DNA of 64,000 nt from Paracandidimonas soli. GTDB lineage: Bacteria; Pseudomonadota; Gammaproteobacteria; Burkholderiales; Burkholderiaceae_B. The position numbers and the translations under genes were made by a program. The stretch spans positions 1 through 64,000 of the forward strand of contig NZ_SMBX01000004.1 of the NCBI RefSeq assembly GCF_004342005.1. The letters run 5' to 3'. Below are positions 33,671 through 42,479 of the stretch, in pieces (positions within the stretch are counted from its first letter, which is position 1; every line of letters starts with the position of its first letter). The notes under the pieces were generated by a model. It worked only from the letters and a program-made list of their open reading frames with translations, searched no databases and had not been told where the DNA came from.

Positions 33671-34885
33671 TTAGCTGGGCCTGGTAAATACAAATTGCAC
33701 AACGTCCGTGCGCTGCTCTTCAAACCCTGCCTCGCAATAAGCAAGGTAGAGCCGCCAGACACGCACAAAAGCATCGTCGAATCCCAGCCTGCGAACTTCT
33801 GCCAGATTCTTCTCGAATGCCTGTCGCCAGCGCCTGAGGGTTTCGGCGTAATCCAGGCCGAAGCGCAGCGTAATGTCACCCTCAAGACCAGCCTTGCGCC
33901 CTACCCCGAGCAGTCGCTCCGGGCTAGGCAGCATGCCGCCAGGGAAAATGGCCTGCCTGATGAAGTCGCTGCTGCGGCGATAATGCTCGAATCGCGCTTC
34001 GTCGATGGTGATGGATTGAAGCAGTGCCTGTGCTCCGGGCTTGAGCCGTTCGTGCAAGATGCGGCCAAACTCCGGCCAGAATTTTTCGCCTACCGCTTCG
34101 AACATTTCTATAGAGACCACGGCGTCGTACTGGCCATGCAGATCACGATAATCGCAAAGCTCTACCCGGACGACCTCAGTGAGCCCTTCATCCAGGATGC
34201 GTTGCCGCGCCAATTCGTACTGAGCTTCAGAAATCGTCACGGCATGCACTCGTATTCCCTGACGGGCGGCATGCAAGGCAAACCCTCCCCAGCCACAGCC
34301 TATTTCCAGCACCTGCATACCCGGCCGCAATGCCAAAGACTGCACGATATGCTCGTACTTGTCAGTCTGGGCCTGTTCGAGGCTCTTTGCCGCCTCTCCC
34401 GCAAACAGCGCGCTGGAATAACTCATCCCGGGATCGAGCCACTGTTTATAAAACGCGTTGCCGATATCGTAATGGGCATGGATATTGCGTTTGCTTCCCG
34501 CCCGGCTGTTCACGCGCAAGCGATGCAACAAGGCGTACCACAGGCGCGAAATCCATTTGCCCCACACCGCCTCGGGAAGCACCGCTTCATTGCACAAAGC
34601 AAAGCGCAGCAGGTCTGTCAAATCCGGGGTGTCCAGCCAGCCAGCCTGATAGGCATCTGCAAAACCGATGTCACCGCTCTTAAGTATCCGCGAGCAAGCA
34701 CGCCAATCATGGATGGTCAGCACGGCCCCAGGCAGCGACATGGAGTTGCCGAATATTCGCCTCTCGCCTGATGGCATTACCAGAGTCAGATGTCCGACCC
34801 GGACGCGCTCGAGCAGCGAAAAAAATAGCTGGGCATACGTGGGCACACGCTCTATGGCGGAGTCAGACGCAAAGTAGGATGTCAT
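33671..34885 (-). CDS. Cyclopropane-fatty-acyl-phospholipid synthase family methyltransferase
   Basis: A 404-aa SAM-dependent enzyme of the CFA synthase family, adding a methylene or methyl group to unsaturated phospholipid acyl chains. Marks: AHYDIGNAFYKQWLDPGMSY, SAM-binding VLEIGCGWGGFALHAARQG (about residue 180), EMFEAVGEKFW and the C-terminal RRWRQAFEKNLAEVRRLGFD. Clustered with FAD oxidoreductase, DUF1365 and photolyase. Such homologues have been tied to photo-oxidative stress and furan-fatty-acid formation in Rhodobacter. Overlaps DUF1365 by four bases. Confidence 0.93.
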   Translation of the reverse strand: MTSYFASDSAIERVPTYAQLFFSLLERVRVGHLTLVMPSGERRIFGNSMSLPGAVLTIHDWRACSRILKSGDIGFADAYQAGWLDTPDLTDLLRFALCNEAVLPEAVWGKWISRLWYALLHRLRVNSRAGSKRNIHAHYDIGNAFYKQWLDPGMSYSSALFAGEAAKSLEQAQTDKYEHIVQSLALRPGMQVLEIGCGWGGFALHAARQGIRVHAVTISEAQYELARQRILDEGLTEVVRVELCDYRDLHGQYDAVVSIEMFEAVGEKFWPEFGRILHERLKPGAQALLQSITIDEARFEHYRRSSDFIRQAIFPGGMLPSPERLLGVGRKAGLEGDITLRFGLDYAETLRRWRQAFEKNLAEVRRLGFDDAFVRVWRLYLAYCEAGFEEQRTDVVQFVFTRPS

Positions 34886-35718
34886 GGTTTCTTTTCTGTT
34901 ATTGCGTTTTCGGAAGTAACGGTGGGTGATGCCGCGTTCGAAACTTGAGGTTTTGGAAAAAATGGAACGTCAGCCAGCCAAAGACGCATTGCCTGCCAAT
35001 AAATTCGCGCAATGATTGAAAAGGTCATGAAAGGCTGTCTCATCAAGGCTTGCGTAGCCGATTGGCGGTTGAGCACGCTCTTGCGCCCACCAATTGATGT
35101 ACGCAACACCAGACCAGCGCTATCAAAATAATCAATGCCCACGAATGAAGTGTCTGCCGTGTCCCTTACGCGAAACTGATATCGGCCTTCTACGCGACAA
35201 AAAGGCGATACATGCAATTGCTTCCGGCATTCGAGCGTGGTGCTGCTGGTGATGGCCTGGCCTTCTGGCCCAGTCAGCAGATAACTGTGCCGCTCTCCGA
35301 AGGTACTGGTTACCTCAGCCAATAGCGCTCGCAATCCGCCTGCGCTGTCATGGCAATACCAGAAACTTACCGGATTGAAGACGTAGCCGAAGACGCGGGG
35401 AAAGGTCTGCAGCCAGATCTCGCCATCGGCCTGCACGCCCGCTTCGGCAAGATGCCGACGCATCCAGACGGCCAGATCAGATCCGTCGCATGCCCCATAG
35501 TCGCGCGTACGGATGCCCATCAAGCAACGGCGATCTACACCAAACCACCATCGATCAAGATCTTTCAGCCGATCAAGATTGAGCCGTACGCAGAACACCG
35601 GGTAAACAAAACGGTTGTGCGCAGGCCGCAGCCGTTCATGCATAACCCGCTCAACCAGCAACAAGGGGGGACTTAGTGTGTCTGAAGTGGAACCAAAGGT
35701 GCTCATAACTTGGCCCAT
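34882..35718 (-). CDS. DUF1365 family protein
   Basis: A 278-aa protein with the DUF1365 pattern: LVERVMHERLRPAHNRFVYP at the N-terminus, WLQTFPRVFGYVFNPVSFWY in the middle, and YLLTGPEGQAITSS and KQLHVSPFCRVEGRYQFRV later. Function unknown; it nearly always sits between the FAD oxidoreductase and CFA-synthase genes, implying a common lipid-modifying pathway. It overlaps the upstream gene by 16 bases and the downstream one by four. Confidence 0.92.
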   Translation of the reverse strand: MGQVMSTFGSTSDTLSPPLLLVERVMHERLRPAHNRFVYPVFCVRLNLDRLKDLDRWWFGVDRRCLMGIRTRDYGACDGSDLAVWMRRHLAEAGVQADGEIWLQTFPRVFGYVFNPVSFWYCHDSAGGLRALLAEVTSTFGERHSYLLTGPEGQAITSSTTLECRKQLHVSPFCRVEGRYQFRVRDTADTSFVGIDYFDSAGLVLRTSIGGRKSVLNRQSATQALMRQPFMTFSIIARIYWQAMRLWLADVPFFPKPQVSNAASPTVTSENAITEKKP

Positions 35719-36989
35719 TCCGGAGAAACGCCAAAACTTTTGGCGATGCGAAGCGCTGATTTCAGGCCGTCTTCGTGAAAACCATAACCCGTCCAGGCAC
35801 CGACATGCCAGGTGCCGTTCAACCCCTGCAGCGAGGAAAGCTGCGTCTGTGCCGCAATGGCATGCAGGTCAAGAATGGGATGCGCATACTCGAAGGAAGA
35901 CAGCAGCTTCTCCGGCGCGGGCGGCTCGATGGGGTTCAGGGTTACCACCAGTGGCGTGCTGAACGGCAAGGGCTGGAGCTGATTAAGCAGATAGCTAACA
36001 CAAACAGGACGGCTGGCGCCCGCCGCATTTGCGCCCAGGTAGTTCCAGGCGGACCATACGCGGCGACGGCGAGGCAAAAGAGAAGCATCGGTATGAAGCA
36101 CCGCCGTATTTTTTTGATAGCGCACGGCGCCGAGTATGGCTTGCTCGCGCCTATCGGGATTTGCCAGCATGCGCAGCGAGTCAGGAGCGTGCGTAGCCAT
36201 GATGACAGCATCGAATTGCTCTGCGCCCGACGCGGTCAATATGGAAACGCTGCCTGCGTTGCGAGAAATCCCGAGCACCCGGGAGTTCAGGCGCAGGCCG
36301 GGAATCTGGCGAATCATGCGTCCCACGTATTCACGGCCACCGCCGACCACGGTTCTCCATTGAGGACGATTGCGCACTTGCAACAGCCCGTGATTTACGC
36401 AGAAACGAAGAAAAGTTGCGGCCGGGAAGTTCAGGATATCGGCGGCGGCGCTAGACCAGATAGCCGACGACATGGGAAGCAGATAGTTGTTCCTGAAAGT
36501 GATGCCATAACCGCCCTGCAACAAGAGCTCGTTCAAAGAGCAGCCCGTGGTCTCTGCCATATCAAGATGGCGCTGCGCCGAACTATTGAAACGCACGATA
36601 TCGCGCAACATGCCAATAAAGCTCGGCGAAAAAATGTTGCGCCGCTGCGCAAACACCGTGTTCAGATCACTGCCCGCCCATTCAAGCCGGCCATCATCGA
36701 GCGACACGGAAAAGCTCATGTCACTGGGATGTGTCGCTACGTTCAGCTCTTCGAACAGCTTGATGAGATTCGGATAGGTGCGGTCATTGAGAACCAGAAA
36801 GCCGGTATCGACGGGATGCGTCACGCCGTCCAGGGTCACATCCACCGTATTGGTATGCCCACCGGGATAGTCGGCGGCTTCGAACAAGGTGACGTCGTAA
36901 CGCCTGGCCAGCAAGTAAGCGCTGGCCAGGCCACTGATGCCCGCACCCACCACGGCGACACGCGCGCCATAAACGGGGGCGCTAGACAT
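35703..36989 (-). CDS. FAD-dependent amine-oxidase-like oxidoreductase
   Basis: A 428-aa flavoprotein. N-terminal dinucleotide fold VAVVGAGISGLASAYLLARR and the following FEAADYPGGHTNTVDV, central NRPQWRTVVGGGREYVGRMI and C-terminal GTWHVGAWTGYGFHEDGLKS that closes the FAD site. These match the phytoene-desaturase/amine-oxidase-like proteins adjoining DUF1365 and CFA synthase; in furan-lipid biosynthesis a relative acts on methylated acyl chains. First gene of the operon, divergent from the TetR gene 185 bases away. Confidence 0.92.
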   Translation of the reverse strand: MSSAPVYGARVAVVGAGISGLASAYLLARRYDVTLFEAADYPGGHTNTVDVTLDGVTHPVDTGFLVLNDRTYPNLIKLFEELNVATHPSDMSFSVSLDDGRLEWAGSDLNTVFAQRRNIFSPSFIGMLRDIVRFNSSAQRHLDMAETTGCSLNELLLQGGYGITFRNNYLLPMSSAIWSSAAADILNFPAATFLRFCVNHGLLQVRNRPQWRTVVGGGREYVGRMIRQIPGLRLNSRVLGISRNAGSVSILTASGAEQFDAVIMATHAPDSLRMLANPDRREQAILGAVRYQKNTAVLHTDASLLPRRRRVWSAWNYLGANAAGASRPVCVSYLLNQLQPLPFSTPLVVTLNPIEPPAPEKLLSSFEYAHPILDLHAIAAQTQLSSLQGLNGTWHVGAWTGYGFHEDGLKSALRIAKSFGVSPEWAKL

Positions 36990-37119
36990 GAAGCACCCTG
37001 ACGGTCGGCATACCGCTTTGATGTGGGTGGCGACGGCGGCACGGTGGTGGCGCGATGCAAACCCTAGGAATATCTGTGCGAGCAGTAAACATTGTGCGCA
37101 TTCTCAGCAATCAGTGATA

Positions 37120-37161
37120 AGATTAAATCTACTTCCATGTAAAAACCGCTACTAGTTAGTA
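37120..37161. promoter_or_regulatory. Palindromes between the FAD gene and tetR (candidate operators)
   Basis: Two inverted repeats lie in the divergent promoter region: AGATT-A-AATCT at 37120-37130 and TACTA-GT-TAGTA at 37150-37161, the second only 13 bases before the tetR start. The surrounding DNA is AT-rich and contains TGATAAGAT. Placement and symmetry suit a TetR dimer controlling both directions. Confidence 0.45.
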
Positions 37162-37174
37162 TTTATATTTACGA

Positions 37175-37780
37175 ATGAGTATTCTAAATCGATCCAGCTT
37201 CAAAGACAAGGCTTTTAAGATGCGCGAAGACGCAATTCTTGACGCCACCGCGAAAACCCTGGGCGTCAAGGGTTTTGATCTGATGACGATGGACGACATC
37301 GCCATCGAGGTCGGTATCTCCAAGCCCAGCTTATACAAGCATTTCAAGTCCAAGGAAGATCTGGTTTGCGAAGCCATGATTCGGCTGATGAATGGAGCGC
37401 TGGAGCGTCTTGATGATTTGCCAAAAGAGGCAACGCCACGCGAGCAACTAAAGGCATTGCTGGAGTGGGCACTAAGGGTGCGGCTGACCGGCGGCTTGCC
37501 GTTTCTTCCCTCAACCAGTCCTCATGTACGCAAGATGCTTACACGCAACTTGAGGTATGTCACACGCGTACTCAAGCTGCATAATCGGCTCAAGAAAATC
37601 GTTGGGCAAGGCAAAGCCAAGGGTGAGCTCAGCACCAGCCTGCCCGATGACGTGATCCTGTTCTCTTTCTATGCCAGAACCTGCGACCCGTCAGTCGAAT
37701 ATCTTCAGCTCTATAGCAAGCTGGATGACGATGCCATCGTGCAACATATGCTGAAGGTCTGCTTTGAAGGCTTACAGTAG
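37175..37780 (+). CDS. TetR/AcrR-family transcriptional regulator
   Basis: A 201-aa repressor-type protein. N-terminal helix-turn-helix (residues 15-65: AILDATAKTLGVKGFDLMTM, then DDIAIEVGISKPSLYKHFKS) and an all-helical ligand domain. It is transcribed away from the lipid/photoprotection operon and immediately before the photolyase gene, whose start lies 22 bases beyond its stop. Related clusters elsewhere are run by the light sensor LitR or by sigmaE-ChrR, neither of which is in the window, so this protein is the likely local switch. Ligand unknown. Confidence 0.9.
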   Translation: MSILNRSSFKDKAFKMREDAILDATAKTLGVKGFDLMTMDDIAIEVGISKPSLYKHFKSKEDLVCEAMIRLMNGALERLDDLPKEATPREQLKALLEWALRVRLTGGLPFLPSTSPHVRKMLTRNLRYVTRVLKLHNRLKKIVGQGKAKGELSTSLPDDVILFSFYARTCDPSVEYLQLYSKLDDDAIVQHMLKVCFEGLQ

Positions 37781-37802
37781 CTTTGCCCCGGGAACCAGCG
37801 CC

Positions 37803-39245
37803 ATGCCCAAATTCGAACGCGGCCTGATGTGGTTTCGGCGTGACTTGCGCCTTGAGGACAATGCCACCCTGGTACAGGCGTTACGCGAATGTCGCAGGCT
37901 TTTTTGTGTTTTTGTCTTTGATACCGACATTCTGTCGACACTTCCTGCGGATGACCGGCGCGTCGCTTTTATTGACGACTGCATCACCGAACTTGATGCT
38001 GAGCTGCGGGCGGCCGGCGGTGGGCTGATCGTTCGCCATGAGGCTGCGCATAAGGCAATACCCGATTTGGCGCGAAGCCTGAATGCAGACGCCGTCTTCG
38101 CTGGCCGCGACTACGAGCCTGAAGCAAAATCGCGCGACCAGCGGGTGGCTGCCGCGCTCAAGCTGGAACAGCGTCATTTCCTCCAGTGCAAAGATCAAGC
38201 CATCTTCGAAATGGACGAAATTCTTAATGGGCAAGGCGAACCTTATAAGGTGTTTACGGCTTACAAAAACGCCTGGCTCAAGGCACTGCGCCCGACGCAT
38301 ATTGAACCGTTTATCAATCAGCCGCCATCAGGCACGTTGGCGCCGCCGCCAGCCCAGCTGACGCAACGCCCCTCCCTTAATGATATTGGCTTCGGCCATC
38401 CAGCGCATCCGATTCCCGTAGCTACCGGCAGTCGCGGCGCTCAGGGTTTGCTTGCTGATTTCCTGCCACGCATGGATCTCTATCACGAACGCCGGGATTT
38501 CCCCGCCGTTAAAGGGCCGAGCTATCTGTCCGTGCATTTGCGCTTCGGCACCATTTCAATTCGCGCCCTGGCCCGCGAAGCCTATCCCGCCATGCAAGCA
38601 GGCAGCGTCGGTGCGGCGACCTGGTTAAGCGAACTGATATGGCGTGATTTCTATTTCATGATTCTGCATCACTTTCCCCATGTCGCTGGACAAGCATTTC
38701 GCCCTGAATATGATTCCATTTCATGGGAATGCGGCCCCGAAGCTGACAAGCTTTTTCGGGCCTGGTGCGACGGCATCACAGGCTATCCCATCGTGGACGC
38801 TGCCATGCGCCAGTTGAACCAGACCGGCTATATGCATAATCGACTCAGGATGGTCGTTGCAAGCTTCCTGACCAAAGACCTGGGTATAGACTGGCGCAGG
38901 GGCGAACAGTACTTCGCCCGGCAACTGAACGACTTTGACCTCTCGGCCAATAATGGGGGTTGGCAATGGGCCGCATCCACAGGCTGTGATGCGCAGCCTT
39001 ACTTTCGAATATTCAATCCCATCACACAATCGCGCAAATTCGATGCACAGGGCCACGTCATTCGACGCTACGTTCCCGAGCTCGCGGCTCTTTCCAGCAA
39101 AGATATCCATGCTCCGTGGCTGGCTCAGCCAACTGCGCTAGTCCACGCCGGGATAACGCTGGGCGTCAGCTACCCTATGCCCATCGTCGATCACGGCTGC
39201 GCGCGCAAGGTAACCTTGGCGCGCTACGGGATATTGAAAGACTGA
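37803..39245 (+). CDS. phrB: Deoxyribodipyrimidine photo-lyase (class I)
   Basis: A 480-aa photolyase repairing UV pyrimidine dimers with light, using FAD and an antenna pigment. N-terminal photolyase domain (GLMWFRRDLRLEDNATLVQA), C-terminal FAD domain with LSVHLRFGTISIRALAREAY, WLSELIWRDFYFMILHHFP, and the catalytic stretch MHNRLRMVVASFLTKDLGID and NGGWQWAASTGCDAQPYFRI (Trp electron-transfer residues present). ATG at 37803 preferred; an in-frame ATG at 37764 lies inside tetR. Probably co-transcribed with tetR and co-regulated with the divergent lipid operon. Confidence 0.95.
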   Translation: MPKFERGLMWFRRDLRLEDNATLVQALRECRRLFCVFVFDTDILSTLPADDRRVAFIDDCITELDAELRAAGGGLIVRHEAAHKAIPDLARSLNADAVFAGRDYEPEAKSRDQRVAAALKLEQRHFLQCKDQAIFEMDEILNGQGEPYKVFTAYKNAWLKALRPTHIEPFINQPPSGTLAPPPAQLTQRPSLNDIGFGHPAHPIPVATGSRGAQGLLADFLPRMDLYHERRDFPAVKGPSYLSVHLRFGTISIRALAREAYPAMQAGSVGAATWLSELIWRDFYFMILHHFPHVAGQAFRPEYDSISWECGPEADKLFRAWCDGITGYPIVDAAMRQLNQTGYMHNRLRMVVASFLTKDLGIDWRRGEQYFARQLNDFDLSANNGGWQWAASTGCDAQPYFRIFNPITQSRKFDAQGHVIRRYVPELAALSSKDIHAPWLAQPTALVHAGITLGVSYPMPIVDHGCARKVTLARYGILKD

Positions 39246-39664
39246 ACCCACAAAAGAACCCACCCCCATTCCCTCGCCAACCGCGCTGGTTAAAAACGTC
39301 CGAAACATACGCCAAAAGGAGGGTGGATGGATTTTCTGTCATACTTCGTATAACATATATTTCATCTTGCATGTGGATCGGTATGATCGCAGGTTCCATT
39401 GCTTTTATTGTAAGGTTCCTCTAAATGCCCCGTCCCCAAACCATGTCAGCCAGCTTTCTATATACCTTGTTGGAAAGTATTGATGATATGGTCATTGTTA
39501 CCGAGATTGACCCCCTAGATGCTCCAGGCCCGAAAATTGTTTATGTAAATAAGGCATTTACCGGCATCTCCGGCTATACGTTCGAAGAAGCAGTGGGGCA
39601 AAGAGAGGTGGCTCCGGTTGTTTGGACAGTATTTTGAGATTTTAAGTGGAACGCTCCGGGCACA

Positions 39665-40495
39665 TCATGCTGCCGTTTTAATCGCAGGCAGCGTCGCGAA
39701 GTATGCCTCATCGGGGGTCTGATCGGCCAAACTGGAGTGAGGGCGCCTCTGGTTGTACAACTGGATATACGCCCCGATGGACTGCCTGGCCTGGCTGACC
39801 GATTCGTAGGCCTTCAGATACACCTCCTCGTACTTGATGCTGCGCCATACCCGTTCGACAAACACGTTGTCGCGCCAGCTTCCCTTGCCATCCATGGATA
39901 ACCGGATGCCTCGGCTTTGTACTGCTTCAGCGAAGGCGCTGGCTGTGAATTGGCTGCCCTGATCGGTATTGACGATATCAGGCAACCCGTAGCGGGTAAA
40001 GGCTTCTTCCAAGGCGTCAACGGCATGCACCGCCTCCAGCGTGATGGCCACCCGATGAGCCAGAACCTTGCGACTGGCCCAGTCTACGACTGCGGTCAGA
40101 TACACAAAGCCCCGAGCCATCGGGATATAGGTCGTGTCCAGCGCCCACACCTGATTGGCCCGATCGATCCGCATATCGCGCAGCAGGTACGGCCAAACTT
40201 TGTGCTGGACGTTGCGCCGGCTCGTGTTGGGCTTGCAATACAGCGCCTTAACGCCCATGCGTTTCATCAGGGTGCCCACGTGTCGTCGGCCGACCTCATG
40301 GCCCTCACGGCGCAGTAGCCGCGCCAGCATGCGGGCCCTGGCAAACGGAAACTCCAGATGCAGCTCGTCGATCCGGCGCATCAACATCAGATCTCTATCG
40401 TTGACAGGCCGGGCCTGATAATACACGCTCGATCGAGCAATCCCCACCAATTTGGCCTGGCGTGACACCGGCAGTGCATGCGTACGGTCTATCAT
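39665..40495 (-). CDS. IS3-family transposase OrfB
   Basis: A 276-aa integrase-core protein. HTH_21-like N-terminus (LVGIARSSVYYQARPVNDRD), then the DDE triad: D in WALDTTYIPMARG, D in DIVNTDQGSQFTAS and E in DNVFVERVWRSIKYEEVYL. C-terminal YNQRRPHSSLADQTPDEAY is typical. It overlaps orfA by four bases, so expression may involve coupling or frameshifting to an OrfAB fusion. Full-length and apparently functional. Confidence 0.92.
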   Translation of the reverse strand: MIDRTHALPVSRQAKLVGIARSSVYYQARPVNDRDLMLMRRIDELHLEFPFARARMLARLLRREGHEVGRRHVGTLMKRMGVKALYCKPNTSRRNVQHKVWPYLLRDMRIDRANQVWALDTTYIPMARGFVYLTAVVDWASRKVLAHRVAITLEAVHAVDALEEAFTRYGLPDIVNTDQGSQFTASAFAEAVQSRGIRLSMDGKGSWRDNVFVERVWRSIKYEEVYLKAYESVSQARQSIGAYIQLYNQRRPHSSLADQTPDEAYFATLPAIKTAA

Positions 40496-40800
40496 CGCTT
40501 TGCGCTCAGCAATCCCGCCTTGGTGAGCGCGCTTTCTAAAAAATCATTCTCCAGCGTGAGCTGGCCGATCTTGGCATGTAGCACCTTCAGATCGGCCGGC
40601 GGCTCGTTGTTGCTCTGTCCTGCCGACCCGAATACGTCCGCCGCCTTCTCCTGCAACTGCCGCTTCCATTCCGTGATCTGGTTCGGATGCACATCAAATT
40701 GCTGAGCCAGTTCGGCCAGGGTGCGATCCCCCTTGACCGCCGCCAAGGCCACCTTGGCCTTGAACGCCGCTGAGTGTGTTCGTCTCGTTCTCTTGGTCAT
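40492..40800 (-). CDS. IS3-family transposase OrfA
   Basis: A 102-aa DNA-binding protein. Helix-turn-helix (TLAELAQQFDVHPNQITEWK) followed by a leucine-zipper-like coil (LHAKIGQLTLENDFLESALT). ATG at 40800. Upstream partner of orfB in the element that splits the PAS-GGDEF gene. Confidence 0.9.
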   Translation of the reverse strand: MTKRTRRTHSAAFKAKVALAAVKGDRTLAELAQQFDVHPNQITEWKRQLQEKAADVFGSAGQSNNEPPADLKVLHAKIGQLTLENDFLESALTKAGLLSAKR

Positions 40801-41623
40801 CTCTCTGGTTCCTTTACCGGCATTATCGCCGGATCAGGCCCAGAGCTCTCCACTTATCGGACTGTCTGAATTTCCGCCGCCACCTCTGCTAGCACTACAG
40901 CAACAGCGCGAATGCCACGAAGAGGTTCTGAACTATCACAAGGACGGCACCCCTTATTGGTTGCACCTGCATATCGTGCCATTGCCTGATGAGGCTGGCA
41001 AAGTACGTTACTTCGGTGCGATCGAACGCGACATCACCGTGCAGCGCAAGCAAACGGAACGGCTATTGCGCCTGGCGCACCGCGATGTGCTGACCGGCCT
41101 GCCTAATCGAGCCGCCCTGGAAGAAAAGTTCCGCAGCCTGTCAATCAGGCCATCGGCGCGCGGCCATTCGCTTGTGTTGCTGGATCTGGATGAATTCAAA
41201 CAGGTGAATGACACTTACGGTCACCTTGCCGGCGACGAATTACTTAGAATGTTTGCGACCTTACTATTGTCGAATCTTCGCCGGGATGATTTCGTGGCTC
41301 GCCTTGGGGGTGATGAATTTGTCATCCTGCTGCCGGATACACTACTTGAAGATGCGCACCAGGTGGCCCAGAAAATCGTTGCTGGAAGTTTTGAGCTTGA
41401 AATTAAAAAGAACAATCCAATCCAGTTTGGATCAAGCGCCGGAGTAACTGCGTTATTGTTTGGCGAAGGCTTGAACTCTGCCATGGCTCGGGCCGACAAG
41501 GCGTTATATAGCGCAAAGTCAGGCGGAAAGAGAACAGTAAAAATCAAATTGAAAAGCGCCACTCACGAATGAAACACCCTCGGCAGTGATGCACGTCAAC
41601 CAATCTACACATAGCATCAACCA

Positions 41624-42346
41624 ATGTTCATTACTTCAACTGACCACCCTTCATCGGCTTCTAAATGCACGGCATGCCGGGATGGACATGGCCTGAATTT
41701 TGATTTCACAATGGCGTTTCAGCCCATCCTGGATCTTCACACCGGGCGGCCGTACGCATATGAAGCACTGGTTCGAGGGCTGCAAGGCGAATCCGCCGCG
41801 ACAGTCCTCGCCCTGGTCAACGACGGCAACCGATATCAATTCGACCAATCATGCCGCATCAAGGCCATAGAACTGGCCAGCAGCCTTGGGTTGCAGGATT
41901 TGCCGGACTGCAAACTGACCATCAACTTTCTGCCTAACGCCGTCTACCAGCCCGCAGCCTGCATACAGGCCACATTGAAAGCTGCCCGCCAGTGCGAATT
42001 TCCGCTGGAAAGGCTCATGTTCGAAGTAACCGAAGGCGAACAGCTGGACGACCCGGCACACCTCGTAAATATTTTCGAGGAATACCATCGACACGGATTC
42101 ACGACAGCAATTGATGATTTCGGCGCCGGATATTCAGGCTTGAACTTATTGGCCCGATTCCAGCCACACGTGCTCAAGCTTGATATGGAGCTGACCCGCG
42201 ACATTGACAGCAATGTGGCGCGGCAAGCCATTGTGGCGGGCGTCGTACTGATGGCCGAGAAACTTGACATCCTGATAATAGCCGAGGGAATCGAAACCCA
42301 GGCCGAATGCGATTTGTTGAGCGACTTGGGCGTTCGCTATATGTAA
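41624..42346 (+). CDS. EAL-domain protein truncated by a nonsense codon
   Basis: 240 residues of an EAL phosphodiesterase domain: EALVRG near residue 48, KLTINFLPNAVY, DDFGAGYSGLNLLA, VLKLDMELTRDID and IIAEGIETQAEC. The frame stops at TAA (42344-42346) right after LGVRYM. Reading through that codon continues GYLFARPTIGKLV to a TAA at 42386-42388, the normal end of an EAL domain, where family members have RYMQGYLFARP. A CAA to TAA change is therefore the simplest explanation. The loss is 14 residues including conserved ones, so activity is doubtful. N-terminal CTACRDGH suggests a short sensor or BLUF-like tail, not resolved. Confidence 0.85.
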   Translation: MFITSTDHPSSASKCTACRDGHGLNFDFTMAFQPILDLHTGRPYAYEALVRGLQGESAATVLALVNDGNRYQFDQSCRIKAIELASSLGLQDLPDCKLTINFLPNAVYQPAACIQATLKAARQCEFPLERLMFEVTEGEQLDDPAHLVNIFEEYHRHGFTTAIDDFGAGYSGLNLLARFQPHVLKLDMELTRDIDSNVARQAIVAGVVLMAEKLDILIIAEGIETQAECDLLSDLGVRYM

Positions 42347-42479
42347 GGTTACTTATTCGCCCGACCGACGATTGGCAAGTTGGTGTAACTTAAAACCCCA
42401 CACTTACACTCCGGGTCAGGATAGTGGCAATTTCACCGGCGCACTGGCCGGACTTGTATTTTTTTTGTAGCATTACGCG

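Larger units (their letters stand above)
39604..40887 (-). mobile_element. IS3-family insertion sequence (~1.28 kb)
   Basis: Contains orfA and orfB with intact DDE residues. Imperfect inverted ends: AGAGGTGGC at 39604-39612 and its complement at 40879-40887, with further matched positions inward (GACAGT at 39624, complement at 40860). The bounds are my estimate from these repeats. No target-site duplication is obvious, consistent with an adjacent deletion of host sequence. Confidence 0.75.
39425..41572 (+). pseudogene. PAS-GGDEF diguanylate cyclase split by an IS3-family element
   Basis: The 5' part (39425-39603) encodes the start of a PAS domain (LLESIDDMVIVTEIDP ... NKAFTGISGYTFEEAVGQ). 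The 3' part (40888-41572) resumes with LALQQQRECHEEVLNYHKDG, a PAC segment (VRYFGAIERDITVQRKQTER) and a GGDEF domain with intact RLGGDEF and I-site RRDD five residues upstream. About 15-20 PAS residues expected between the two parts are absent. The insertion is in the opposite orientation. The GGDEF part still has an open frame reading out of the element, so a truncated cyclase might be made. Confidence 0.85.

Noticed and set aside
39343-39365. loxP-arm-like sequence ACTTCGTATAA
   Set aside because: Only one arm-like 11-mer matches and no second inverted arm follows; chance similarity in an AT-rich spacer.
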